DNA of 64,000 bases, from NCBI GenBank assembly GCA_026874595.1, contig CM049322.1:9068400-9132399 (forward strand), in the 5' to 3' direction. A program made the position numbers and the translations under genes. Source of the DNA: Sipunculus nudus. Lineage: Eukaryota; Annelida; Sipuncula; Golfingiida; Sipunculidae. This document shows positions 11,211-21,340 of the stretch, one piece after another. Under the pieces are notes generated by a model, which saw only the letters and a list, made by a program, of their open reading frames with translations, did no database searches and was not told the origin of the DNA. How positions within the stretch are numbered: position 1 is the first letter of the stretch; every line of letters starts with the position of its first letter.

Positions 11211-11223
11211 ATCCTTTCCATGT
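11211..11223. repeat. Target-site duplication, right copy
   Basis: ATCCTTTCCATGT, identical to 10938-10950. LINE ORF2 homology restarts here. Confidence 0.8.
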
Positions 11224-11727
11224 ATTATTTTAATCTTTCTTCAGTAGTCTCTGTACCCAACTTATTTTTAATGCTTTATTGTGAGTTGGTACATAAATCA
11301 TGTTGAGCCCTTCTTCATCATGAGGTGATATTAATGTTTCGCGCTTTATTCTGTCTGGTTTGCTAGAACAAATAAATTTATATATTGTTTTTTCTAGTTC
11401 TTTTAAATAACTTGGTGGTGGTGTGGGTAGAACTGAAAGTAGATGTGTTATTTGTGGTAAACCCTGGCGTTTTAAAACTATAATTTTCCCTACTATTGTT
11501 ATACTCCACCTTGACCATGACTCTAAAATCCTTTTTATTGTATCTAATCATTGTTGGTAATTATCTTCTGTTAAATAGTGGAGTGATGGTCTTACAGATA
11601 TACCAAGCACAGTTACAGGTCCATCTGGGCATTTTAGATTTGCTTCTGAAATTAATCTGTTGGCTCTGTTGACCTCAAGTATATTGTTTGCTAAAGGCAT
11701 AATCGTAGTTTTATTTACTTTAATTTG

Positions 11728-12520
11728 TTACCCTGAATTTTCATAAAATTGTTGCAATAGCTTAATCGATTCTAATATACTTTGAACATCTGGGAATAAT
11801 AATACGGTATCATCTGCATATTGTATTATCTTAAACTCATACTCATTTATATTTAGACCGTGATGCTTTCTATCTGTCCTAATTCTTTTTGCAAGTAATT
11901 CAGCACGTAATATTGTGACAAGGGGCATCCTTGTCTTACACCCCTTGATGGTTTGAAGAACTCTGTGCACCATCCATTATTTGTGACACACGTTTTCGCA
12001 ATGTGATATAATATTTTTATCCATTTCTGCATGTTTTCCCCAAAATTAAAATATTTTAAGGTTTTCTAAATAAATGGCCATTCTAAGCAGTCAAACGCTT
12101 TCTCAAAATCGACTGATGCTAAATATCCTTCAACATCTTGCATATTTGCTCCATTCATTGCTGTAATTATTTTATTTATATTTTCTCCAATGTATCATCC
12201 TTTTATAAACCCTGTTTGATCTTGATTTATAAGTTTAGGCAATACTTGTTTTTATTCTATGAGCTAGACATTAAGAAATTAGATTATAATCTGTGTTCAA
12301 TAATGTTATTGGGCGCCAGTTTTTTTTTCAATTCTTGAAGGTTCTTATCTTTTTTTGGTAAGTGAGTAATTACTCCATATGACTGTGTAATACCTAATAT
12401 GCCTTCTTTTAAGCTATATGAAATTGCCTCTGATAGGACTTCTTTTAGGTGTTGCCAAAAGAATTTGTAAAATTCTGCTGGTATTAAATCTAAACCTGGT
12501 GATTTATTATTTGAGAAGCT
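11728..12520 (-). pseudogene. LINE reverse-transcriptase domain with intact YADD, frameshifted
   Basis: Minus-strand homology runs from an 'EIFEILKSFSNNKSPGLDLIPAEFYKFF' type start (about 12520-12450), through KNWRPITLLNTDYN (about 12290) and a VHRVLQTIKGCKTRMPLVTIL block, to FKIIQYADDTVLLF with YADD at 11809-11820. The last uninterrupted stretch is 11728-11973. Upstream portions need several frame changes and contain stops. The G-(V)-x-QG block normally before YADD is altered to IKGCKTRMP, further evidence of decay. Confidence 0.75.
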
Positions 12521-12742
12521 TTTGAGGATTTCAAAGATTTCACTTTCCTCTAGTTGCTGGTCACATATGTTTCCTCCTGTTCTGTCACTTTTTCATTAGA
12601 CCCAAGTTCAGGAGAAAAAATTCAGTAATATAATTTTCTTTTATCTTAGTTTGAAAAAGATTTTCATAAAATTTCTTTTGTTCTTTAAGAATAATTTCAG
12701 GATCAGAAATTACAGATCCATCATTCAATTTCAATTTATTAA

Positions 12743-13140
12743 TTATTGGTGTCCTTCTGATTGATCTAGTTTTGAATTTATTGTAACATCCCAATCCCCT
12801 CCAATTATTCTATGAGCATTTGGAACATTATCTATAACTGGAAAGAAATTATCATAAAATTCAAGTGAATCATTATTGGGACCGTAAACATTACCCAGTG
12901 TTATCCTTAAATCATTAATTATACAATCTAGAAATAAAAAATCTACCATCATCATCTAAGTACTGTTGTAGGATTTCACATGATATGTTATTCTTAATTA
13001 GAATAGCAACTCCTCTAGCTCTAGTAGTACAATGGTTAAAAATAAACTTATGTCTCCATTTTGCTTTCCATAAGTATTCTGTTTCCCTGCTGCTGTGGGT
13101 TTCTTGTAAAAATATAACACCAACATTTTTCTTTTTCTGA
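12743..13140 (-). pseudogene. LINE endonuclease domain, truncated and frameshifted
   Basis: Two overlapping minus-strand frames (12915-13178 and 12743-12955) carry endonuclease/exonuclease/phosphatase-type LINE motifs. These are a VGVIFLQETHSS block, an RARGVAILIKN block, a frame change near 12930, then a GNVYGPN block and IIGGDWDVTIN. The catalytic glutamate of QETH and the aspartate of GGDW are still present. Codons before LQETH are missing and the C-terminal third of the domain is deleted, because the frame runs straight into the pre-RT linker. It cannot encode an active nuclease. Confidence 0.7.
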
Positions 13141-13250
13141 ACACTTGTAAAGTCTACAAAATTCATTCCGCTCATCATTCGTTATTCACCACAGTCAATA
13201 GGAGTTCCATCTGTTCCTCGACAGACAAAATATACCTTCTAAGATATCTG
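13141..13250. repeat. Right half of dispersed repeat unit 3 (split by the LINE)
   Basis: It resumes the ~140-bp unit exactly where 9639 left off, with TTCACCACAGTCAATAGGAG and CTCGACAGACAAAATATACC. Together with 9599-9639 it makes one unit of about 145 bp. Confidence 0.75.
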
Positions 13251-13275
13251 TCGTAAAGTGTTAAACCTTTTTTGC

Positions 13276-13470
13276 TAATCCGACAATGCAATTTAGCCTA
13301 GAGCAATATCACATTCCATCATGTAAAGAAAAAGAATTATCATCGATGTATCAGTTTTACACGTAGTTTCTAACTCGCATTGCCAGCAAGTCAAAACAAA
13401 CAAAAACGACATACAATACACACACAGTCCGCTGGTTTTCTCGTATAATCCGACCATGCAATTTAACCTA
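13276..13470. repeat. 25-bp direct repeat pair flanking ~145 bp
   Basis: A TAATCCGAC(A/C)ATGCAATTTA-type 25-mer occurs at 13276-13300 and 13446-13470 with two mismatches. It lies immediately left of the first satellite block. Confidence 0.7.
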
Positions 13471-13495
13471 AAATACATGCGTACGATGCATACAC

Positions 13496-14535
13496 GGGAT
13501 GAGTACACTTCAAGAAACAGACGGACTGTTATCGCAACATAGGATGAGTTCTCTTCGCCAAACAGACGGACTGTCATGACAACACAGGATGAGTTCTCTT
13601 CACCAAACAGACGGACTGTCATCGCAACACAGGATGAGTACACATCAGCAAAGAGACGGATTGTCCTGACAACAAAAGATGAGTTCTCTCACAAAAGAGA
13701 CGGACTGTCATCGCAACACAGGATGAATTCTCTTCACCAAACAGACGGACTGTCATGACAACACAGGATGAGTACACTTCAACAAACAAACGGACTGCCA
13801 TGACAACTCAGGATGAGTACACTTCAAGAAACAGACGGACTGTCATCACAACTCAGGATGAGTACTATTCACCAAACAGACGGACTGTCATGACAACACA
13901 GGATGAGTTCTCTTCACCAAACAGACGGACTGTCAACGCAACACAGGATGAGTACACTTCAGCAAAGAGACGGATTGTCCTGACAACACAAGATGAGTTC
14001 TCTTCACAAAAGAGACGGACTGTCATCGCAACACAGGATGAGTTCTCTTCACCGAACAGACGGACTTTTATCGCAACACACGATGAGTACACTTTACCAA
14101 ACAGACGGGCTATCATCGCAACACAGGATGAGTACACTTTAAGACAGAGACGGACTGTCATGACATCACAGGGGTGAATTCACTTCACCACAAAGACAGA
14201 ATGTCATCACAATACAGGGTGAGTACAACTCACTACACAGACTGACTGTCATGACAACACCAGGTTGGTACACCTTACTACACAGACGGACTGTCATGAC
14301 AACACAGGGGTGAGTACACTTCACCACACAAACGGACTGTCATCACAACACAGGGCGAGTACACTTCACCACACAGACGGACTGTCATCACAACACAGGG
14401 TGAGTACACTTCACCACACAAACGGACTGTCATCACAACACAGGGTGAGTACACTTCACCACACAGACGGACTGTCATTACAACACAAGGTGGGTATATC
14501 TCACCACACAGACAGGCTGTCATCATAACACTGGC
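13496..14535. repeat. 45-bp tandem repeat, block A (~23 diverged units)
   Basis: Consecutive units of 45 bp share the CAGACGGACTGTCAT core and a GATGAGTACACTTC-like start. Units differ at many positions (GAGTTCTCTTCACC versus GAGTACACTTCAAC; TGTCATGACA versus TGTCATCACA/GCA). From about 14171 units carry a ..GGGTGAGTACACTTCACCACAC form. It is the same family as the giant array from 22676 but clearly more heterogeneous. Open frames across it in both directions follow from the unit length. Confidence 0.95.
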
Positions 14536-14607
14536 TGATAAAAATATACCACTGAGATTCATTCACCCTCGGTAAGAATTTGTTCATATTACACTTTGTC
14601 TACTTAC

Positions 14608-14804
14608 GTTTATGAATAACATCCTGACCCTGTGGTTCCATTGATTACAGTGTATCTCTGAGATATATAAAGAGAATCGAGATGGACATGTCTCTTGGCT
14701 GGTCCGCAATGAAAAAACGTCAATGGTGTTGCTGTTTCTCCTATAATTTCTGGCTACCACCACCTGCCACTGACCGAGTAGTCTGAAATGACAATACCCG
14801 TCAT
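14608..14804 (-). CDS. Candidate internal exon, unknown protein family
   Basis: On the minus strand a pyrimidine-rich stretch ending TTTCAG immediately precedes this open segment, and a perfect GTAAGT donor follows it. The exon is 197 nt (two leading bases plus 65 codons) and ends in phase 0. The peptide has three cysteines, an aromatic and arginine-rich composition, and the segments DDGYCHFRLLGQWQVV and CNQWNHRVRML. It reads like a secreted or extracellular domain, but I do not recognise the family. No other exon of the same gene was identified; a (TA)n run lies in the presumed upstream intron. It could also be an exon remnant. Confidence 0.45.
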
Positions 14805-14842
14805 CTGAAAGGTAAAACTTGATATACTGCAAACCATATTGC

Positions 14843-14844
<2 letters not shown>

Positions 14845-14906
<62 letters not shown>

Positions 14907-14917
14907 TATATATATAT
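14845..14917. repeat. (TA)n microsatellite
   Basis: About 73 bp of TA dinucleotides with one interruption near 14903. Confidence 0.95.
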
Positions 14918-14939
14918 GAGAAAGTACATAACACATTCA

Positions 14940-15165
14940 GTTCCTATTTATAAAGGAAACGGGTTAAATGTATATCTTCAAAAGCAATTCTTCTTACGGA
15001 TGTGTGTTGAACAACTGAACCCGTCTTTACACCCTCCCTCACCTCCAGTCTCCGTCTTAACCCTGCCCCCATCGTTACCGGAAGGTGAGGAGTGATTGGG
15101 ACAGTACAGGTAGGCTGTGTAGCCTTACATCATGAACATCTGCTATCCGTACCTATTACTGTGGT
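14940..15165. other. Intergenic DNA, nothing recognised
   Basis: No coding or repeat signal. A C-rich stretch lies at about 15025-15080. Confidence 0.4.
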
Positions 15166-15167
15166 TA

Positions 15168-15694
15168 GATTCTTATTCCCGAGGCGTTAATTTCGCGATT
15201 TCTTCATTTTGAACGTTTCGCGGTGGTTTCATTTTCGCGATCTCAATAATTCAAATAAAATCATAATAAATCAGTTTTTATGCCTATTATATAATGCAAT
15301 AATAAATTGTACTATACTTCATTCAATTTAGTATCTGTCGTTATTGTTAAAACCTATGTTTGTACAACAATGTGCGGCCACGGCCGATACCATACACGGA
15401 CTAGGTTGCTAATTAGCGAGTCGGGTCTTCATTAACAGCTCACCTGTCACTAGAGGTGTTAAAAGTCATCCGTTTATGTAGATGTACCATCCCCTGTCGT
15501 TTTAGGATGGCCCCCTTTGATGCGGGGTTCATGGCCTATATTTGAGTGCCCGCGAGAGTGGGTTTAACTATTCAAGTCGATGTAACCATGAGGCGTCTTA
15601 TTTCCGAGGGTAACATATTTGCGATTCTTTCCCATTCATGAATATCGCGAAATTGAAACCTCGCGAACAAAAGGCAATCACAGAATCATATTAA
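15168..15694. mobile_element. MITE-like element with imperfect terminal inverted repeats rich in CGCGA
   Basis: The left end (GATTCTTATTCCCGAGGCG, then AATTTCGCGAT) is matched in inverted orientation by the right end (ATCGCGAAATTGAAACC, then TCGCGAAC and ending AGAATCAT). The interior is non-coding and about 430 bp. Arms are diverged, so exact ends and a target duplication are uncertain. Confidence 0.45.
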
Positions 15695-15699
15695 GGACC

Positions 15700-16715
15700 G
15701 TTCTTAGGCAAACTAGCCACATAAGCCGCATTGACATTGCCGTGGAAGGTTTGATTTAGGGTTCAGTTCAGGGGTTGTCAGAAGTGGGCGTACTATATAA
15801 ATGGCCATATTTCCTAATAATTTATAGAGACAAATAGTTTAAATAAAATATTTAAATAAAATATGAATGTTTAAGTTAAATTTACACAAGCAAAATGGCA
15901 CTGACACATCTGTTTATATCAAAACGATTCCTACCATACCCCTAATACTTGAATGACTATTTTTAATGAAGCTATTTTCGACAATAATTGAAGGTAAAAA
16001 TTTCATTGAGGATAAACATGTGATGAAAGTTCAGTGTTTGAACATCAGCCATATTGGAGATTAAGCGAATAAAAAAAAAAGGTCAGAAATTTATAGCAGA
16101 AAACATATTTCTAATCAACGTAATTAAGTCTCTCATCAACAGGAAAAGAAGATTTAAGGGTTGCTGCCTATAATACTATATCAATGTTTGTAAACATTTT
16201 TGGTGGGTGGATCTACACAGAAAAAAATGAAATTATTATTTCTTTCTCCTGTTAATTCCTGATTACTTCAGATTTCCAATATGGCTCAATTTCTGTAGCA
16301 TAATATTAACCTTTATCATGAAGTTACGGGGGGGGGAAGAGGGGGCCACGCTTCCAGTAGGGGTTTGTTGGTTGCTCGTTATTAACTCTCATTGTTTTTA
16401 TATAATTTCTAATGTACTACCGGGTATTTGTTAAACAGCGCCTGAGCCAACAATATCATCATTTCAAACAAATAAAGCAGTTGGACTCTGGATAAACGGT
16501 CCATTTACTTACGTCTTCATTTTCCAAAATGGACGCCAGATGGAGCTGTTGTGATTCACTCAGTGCATGTAAAATATTTTCTATGTGTCGTCTGTTTGTT
16601 CTGGAGTAATTCCAGAAAAGCAAATGTCTTTTCTGGTTTACCTGTTATTTGTTCTGCAAGGAAAATGGGCTCATTTTGTGAACATAGGGGGTTGTACATA
16701 CACAACCATACAAAT
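15700..16715. other. Intergenic DNA, no gene recognised
   Basis: Contains a G-run (about 16327-16346) and a short inverted repeat pair, GCCATATTGGA / TCCAATATGGC, near 16050 and 16275, but no coding signal. The open frame 16551-16775 runs into the next repeat and has no family features. Confidence 0.45.
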
Positions 16716-16721
16716 GTTTCC

Positions 16722-16835
16722 TACCGTATTTCCTTGATCAGACGCCGGGCCTTAAATAGTCGCCTACCTTATTAAGTCGCCGGGGCTAAACAATGCCCCA
16801 AAAAATAAACGCCGGTCTATTCAGAGGCTTGGTTT
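16722..16835. repeat. Interspersed inverted-repeat element end (ACCGTATTTCCTTGA type)
   Basis: The segment starts ACCGTATTTCCTTGA and contains repeated GACGCCGGGCC / GTCGCCGGGGC / AACGCCGG blocks and AATGCCCCAAAAAATAAACG. This terminal pattern resembles MITE ends seen across many invertebrate genomes. The opposite end was not found, so it may be a solo terminus. Confidence 0.4.
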
Positions 16836-17440
16836 CAGAGTAATTTCCACGTTGCGCCAGATGTCTTTTCCCGTCATTAAAACCAGTACATTTACCGGAC
16901 AAATTGACCGGAGATTATTGTATGAATTTCGGTTTGTGTTTATGTTGATAATATGTTAAATTCTTCTATAAATCTCTCTTTTTTCTTACGTGCATGCCAG
17001 TTTACATGAGGGACACCAAATATTCCCGATTCGCTCTTATGATTAAATCCGATAACCGATCCTAATAAACGCCACATAATGCATCAGCAGTGAGACGGAT
17101 AACACTAAGTTAGGTAAAAAATAGTACTGCTTGACACAAGCGGCACAACATGGTACGGCGAGAGTCTCACCCACAGATGGTTCAACATAACCGTTCACAT
17201 ATGTTTGGGCACGAATTTCTTGTGTAACATGAAGACACAAAATGACGGTGTCAAGCGATTTTTTTAGCTACTGTCAAGCCAAATTACGCTCCTTGCTTTT
17301 ATTTAGAAGCGCTTTAAAGTGCGTCCCTAATGTTACCAAAAACCACGCTTTTGAGATAATCTTAAAAGTTAAAAATATTATTTACTCTTGTCTACAATTA
17401 AACCTTTAGTTGAATATTCCAAGCAGTAAATAACACATAT

Positions 17441-17573
17441 AAGTATATACCAGGTCGGAAACACTTGAATACGCTGTGTCAAGCTGAATCAGTTTAAATT
17501 CGGAAGTAAAAAGACGGGAGTAGAGTGTCATGAAAATGAATTAACCTGTGTCGTCATAAGTACCAACCCCTGT
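17441..17573. repeat. Direct repeat, copy 1
   Basis: It shares AAGTATATACCAG(G/A)TCGGAAAC, TTGAATACGCTGTGTCAA, AAAAGACGGGAG and ACCAACCCCT in order with 17633-17754. Confidence 0.8.
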
Positions 17574-17632
17574 ATTTGAACCAATATTATTAGTTGTACT
17601 CTGTGCCAGTTATTGGAAGAGCCACCTGTGTT

Positions 17633-17760
17633 AAGTATATACCAGATCGGAAACGCTTGAATACGCTGTGTCAAACTGAACCAGTTAAAAGACGGGAGGA
17701 AAGTGTCTTGAAGAAAAATTACGCTGTGCCGTTATAAACCAACCCCTCCGTATATACGGA
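17633..17760. repeat. Direct repeat, copy 2, ending in a perfect 14-bp palindrome
   Basis: It is separated from copy 1 by about 60 bp. It ends at TCCGTATATACGGA (17747-17760), a perfect palindrome absent from copy 1. Confidence 0.8.
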
Positions 17761-17968
17761 AAAGGCGACAAACCACTGTCGAGAAGAGGGCATTAAGGTG
17801 TTCTGCGAAATCAGAAACGTAGGAGGTGCCACCTATATGGTCTATGGTATACTACTCGATACGGATACACATGCAAAATGTCAATTTGATCCATCAATCT
17901 ACTACTGAGATGGGTGTACTGTGTAATTTTCAGCAAACAAAACAGATTTACGGATGGCTGCTAGTTAA

Positions 17969-18232
17969 ACACGATTAAAGGTTGCACCACCAGCTCTATG
18001 TAACAGATGGAGGTATCCAAGATCTATGGCCATGCTTCATTCCCGGAATATTGGAAAGCAGAGCATCTGTGTATTATACGAAAACGGGAAGATGGGTGGC
18101 GTCAACTGTCTGGTTTACAAGGACACTTTCCAAGATGGACGGACATGCTTTATTTCCGGCAAAAACATTGATCCGCTCTTTGAATATGGTAATATTCACA
18201 ATGATGCACAGGTGGACACTACACGTTAAAAC
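17969..18232 (+). CDS. Hypothetical ORF or exon, unknown
   Basis: An 87-codon open segment; the first Met is at 18026, giving 68 residues to the TAA. The peptide includes SICVLYENGKMGGVNCLVYK and a TCFISGKN segment with ordinary, non-repetitive composition, which suggests a possible domain exon. A potential donor CAG|GTGGAC lies near its 3' end (about 18216). No family is recognised, and no acceptor with a convincing pyrimidine tract was seen. It may be chance. Confidence 0.25.
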
Positions 18233-18239
18233 AGTTCAG

Positions 18240-19520
18240 GCAGCACCACCAAATTATTTTTTTTATTGTACGAGTTTACATGTATTGCAATAACACTGCC
18301 AGATTCATGCAGTTCCGTCCAGGAAATTTTGGAAGAAAAATGCTGCGGCGGCGGAACCCGTATAAAACATAATGTGCCCTCTCGGGCAAACAGTTGGGCA
18401 AACAAAACACAATCAAGATATCTTTACTGGCTTCTGTTGCTCAGGGTTAGATATCATTTGATATCCCCTGAGAATAAAGTAACCATTTTAGTAAAATTTA
18501 ATTGTGATTTGCCTGGCTTTTCTGCAGTTTTGATTATGAAACTCTTATGTTTTTATTTCACGGCAGCAGCCCTTGATTTATTTAGGGTTATGGTCTATTA
18601 ATACTCTTTTATTAGTGTATTTGCTTTGTTGCAATAGAGTTATTTCTATCCTTTTCAAAACAACCCGAGGGGTCACACTTAAAACTACCTGTGATCATTT
18701 TATGTATATCTTTGCCTCTTTCTCTTTAAAAAAATGAGGCTCGGCGGGTTACAAAAACTCTAGCATCTGGAAATAAGAATTTTGTTATACAATACATTTA
18801 CGCTTAATTTTTTTGTAATATAAAACTATTGACATCTGTCTTATTTTAATTACCTGTATTATTGCATAATCAATTATGGAGCTGTTAAAAAGAATAATGT
18901 TTTATTCAACATGCACATGTTTTCACATAATACGCCTTGGAATCTATATGCAGGTTCATAAGTTGAACAGATTTGTAAAATACAATTTCAATCCATAAGT
19001 ACTGGGCCGACATTCAATCAGGTAATAATATATGCAACGTTACATATTCAACAAGCTATCCATGATATTTGAAATCTACTTTTACACAGTTTTGTAATTT
19101 TTTAACACCCTTTAACACCCAAATCAATTTAAGCTCAAACTTCAAACTTGATTATTGGAAAAGTACTTTTTAAATAGCAATCCCATATCATTTTTGAGGG
19201 ACCGACACATCTCATTATGAATTTGAAACGGTTTTGAATGTTTCCAGCCCTGTAGTAGCATACTTGTCTCAGCCACAATAATCTCGATATATTAAGCATT
19301 CCATCAAACACATGTGCAACATGTGGTATTATGGTTATATAAGACAAGAAAATTCACGAAGACACGCTCATTTACCCAATTATTGAAACTAAATACTATA
19401 ACATCCATGTACATCTTGAGCTTATTTGAAATTGTCTGATCGTCCTTAACATGCAGAACCTGTTTCATGATGCATTTTTGGTTTATATGTACATACATCT
19501 CTTTCATCTCTGAAATTAAC
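18240..19520. other. Intergenic DNA, nothing recognised
   Basis: AT-rich sequence 3' of the HNMT-like last exon (minus strand), which could include its 3' UTR. No polyadenylation signal was assigned with confidence. Small open frames (18266-18601, 19135-19347, 19304-19507) show no features. Confidence 0.4.
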
Positions 19521-19525
19521 CGCTA

Positions 19526-19719
19526 TCAGGTTTTCTTCATAACTTGTATTTCCACAACACATTTCACCATCAATTTCCCACAATCTTCTGAAGCAAGCGA
19601 TTTTAGGTATGCGATCATTTCTTTCACCAGAGCTCCTGATAAAGTCTGACGAGCATGTTCAACCTGCGCGAGGAAATTTAGGAGAGAATTTCCGACTTCC
19701 TCCTCAGCTAACAGAGGAG
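19526..19719 (-). CDS. Last exon of histamine N-methyltransferase-like gene
   Basis: On the minus strand a CTCTAATTTCAG acceptor precedes the exon. It opens in phase (two bases CT, then codons) and ends at TGA (19526-19528). The 63 residues resemble the C-terminal segment of HNMT: an acidic AEEEVGNSLLNFL block (HNMT has a G-D-L-L-W-D-F-L block here), an EM..YL helix, then GKLMVKCVVEIQVM as the last beta strand. The frame is open and the end matches the family's C-terminus. Joining to the exon at 20354-20473 gives an intact Ala codon (G|CT), supporting the splice model. Confidence 0.6.
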
Positions 19720-20353
19720 CTGAAATTAGAGGATCCATATTGAACATTTGAAAAAAAATGTGGATGAATTGGGTTTTTATTTGAGTTGTTGAATGGTGAA
19801 TACATGCTGCATGCTCAGGTTGAATATAATTTCAGTTCCTTGCCTCGTTCTTGTTCTAAATATCTTGCAAATGAAATACACCTGATAATGATGCTGGGCC
19901 AAACCACAGAATGATATTAGCATTATTCGTTATTTCAGTATTATTTCTATGGAAAAACCAGAGACCTGATTTCCTAGGCATGGCGATGCCTCTCTTATAT
20001 CCGATTATTTTGTTAAATGTCTCAGAATAATAAATTTCCTTTCTGAAATAATTTCACCAATGAAACAATAGACATAATTGGTGAATATAACAGAAACAAC
20101 GAAATTAGGAATTTTCTGAATTACTGGTTACGTGAGTACCGTAATCCCCTGTAGAGGGCGATTTTATCTAATATCTAAATTTTGAATCAGTACTTCACAT
20201 TATTAGGAGCTGTGAAGCATGCTTTGTTTTGTTTCGCCTATTCATTTGAGTGTGCAATTGATGTAGACCATCGTATTTATAAATTAATACTGATGCTCCT
20301 GGTAACACAGCCAGACTTTATCTAAAACAGGAAAGACTAAATTTTGGACCAAC

Positions 20354-20473
20354 CAATATCAAGTGTGAAGAATATTTCCTCTTTGTTGAAATGGATACTG
20401 TTTTCTTTCAAAGCCACCTCCACATCCTCGCCTGTATTCAGATATGATAAAGGTATCTGGCCTGTAAACTGGT
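20354..20473 (-). CDS. Penultimate exon of histamine N-methyltransferase-like gene
   Basis: It is preceded on the minus strand by GGTTTTCCTTGCAAG, a good acceptor. The exon is 120 nt: AC, then 39 codons, then G. The peptide SYLNTGEDVEVALKENSIHF followed by FTLDI follows HNMT's order of a Y-x-T-S-x-D block, a helix and the beta strand ending L-S-T-M-D-I. The donor is G|GTTGGT, weaker than consensus. Both phases fit the neighbouring exon. The block between this exon and the one at 21341-21672 (about 20 residues in HNMT) was not located. Confidence 0.55.
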
Positions 20474-20698
20474 CTTGCAAGGAAAACCATCCAACTATGG
20501 AAAGGTTATATCATCATATTTTGTAATCAAAAGATACACAATAAAATATTCTGCAAATACATATCATATTATCATTGGGGCTGTATAGCAAGATTTCATA
20601 AGGAATATTTCATCCTGTTTTCATTAATATTTTCCCAAGTTTATTTTACATTTGTATATAAACTTTCGAAACAGTTTTAAGGAAATGCTTTACACACA

Positions 20699-20714
20699 TA
20701 TATATATATATATA
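20699..20714. repeat. Short (TA)n run
   Basis: Eight TA dinucleotides in the region between HNMT-like exons. Confidence 0.8.
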
Positions 20715-21340
20715 CAAGAGTAAATGAATTGCCTGTCTCGATGTGAAAACAAACCAAATACACATGTAGAGGGTAATTCTTTTATATCAAGGAAATAGTA
20801 CTGTAGGTATGAAGATGCCACATTCGTAGGTGAAATAAGATATATGTCCAATATTTCCATGTACTGAAAGCTTTAAACGTGCGATATAATATCGTTTCGC
20901 ATTCCTGTCTTTGTTCTTGGAAAATTTTGTGAGTCGCTGTGAAAGGAGTATACCAAGATTTGTCTTTTGACCTTTCAATGACGACGCCTAATTCCTTTTA
21001 TTAGAAACCTCCAAGTTTTTAAGTTTAACCCCTGAAATTTGCTTACAAGTTAATTAATATTAGAAAAAGAAAATACATGAAATCCCTTGTAACTTTTGTT
21101 ATCAAAGTCGTTTATGATGAGAACTCTCAAACATTCAGTGCAAGGTACCATTTGAGTTTCTTGTCAGTTAAAAATAAATTGGTTCCAAGCCCATTTGTGT
21201 TTATAGTCATACATTAATTTTTCTTTGTTTATTATAGCGCTTTCCGTATTCCTCTGCTTTTCTGGTACATTTTCATATGTTTTTTAAACTATTCCCGTAC
21301 TTCCTTAGTTAAAGGTGCATAATTAAGGAAATAAAGATAC

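Larger units (their letters stand above)
9640..13140 (-). mobile_element. 5'-truncated, internally deleted L1/Tx1-like LINE
   Basis: On the minus strand the element opens inside an apurinic-type endonuclease domain (LQETHSS near 13090; GGDWDVTIN near 12780-12810). It continues through the linker before the RT (IINKLKLNDGS near 12740), the RT fingers (SPGLDLIPAEFYKFFW near 12450; NWRPITLLNTDYN near 12300) and the catalytic YADD encoded at 11809-11820. The long C-terminal region follows, down to about 9850. The hexamer ACACTT lies on both flanks (9634-9639, 13141-13146), consistent with a short target duplication. Orthologous halves of a tandem repeat unit also flank it. There is no ORF1 and no full endonuclease N-terminus, so it is 5' truncated. 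Confidence 0.8.

Noticed and set aside
14220-14470. Splice-donor-like GGGTGAGTAC in satellite units suggesting exonised repeats
   Set aside because: The match is incidental to the unit sequence. No paired acceptor or flanking exon was seen.
14754-14936. ORFs running through the (TA)n microsatellite (YIYIYI...)
   Set aside because: Low-complexity translation of a simple repeat. Only the segment after the TTTCAG acceptor is kept as an exon candidate.
16050-16290. Fold-back element defined by GCCATATTGGA / TCCAATATGGC
   Set aside because: Only an 11-bp match about 230 bp apart, with flanks that do not extend the pairing. It could be chance in AT-rich DNA.
20781-20988. 69-codon stop-free minus-strand stretch as the missing HNMT-like middle exon
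   Set aside because: The acceptor lacks a pyrimidine tract and the peptide does not follow the HNMT segment expected there. Left unassigned.
21220-21340. Continuation of the HNMT-like exon beyond 21341
   Set aside because: The frame continues but contains further stops and no family resemblance. It is more likely intron or unrelated relic.
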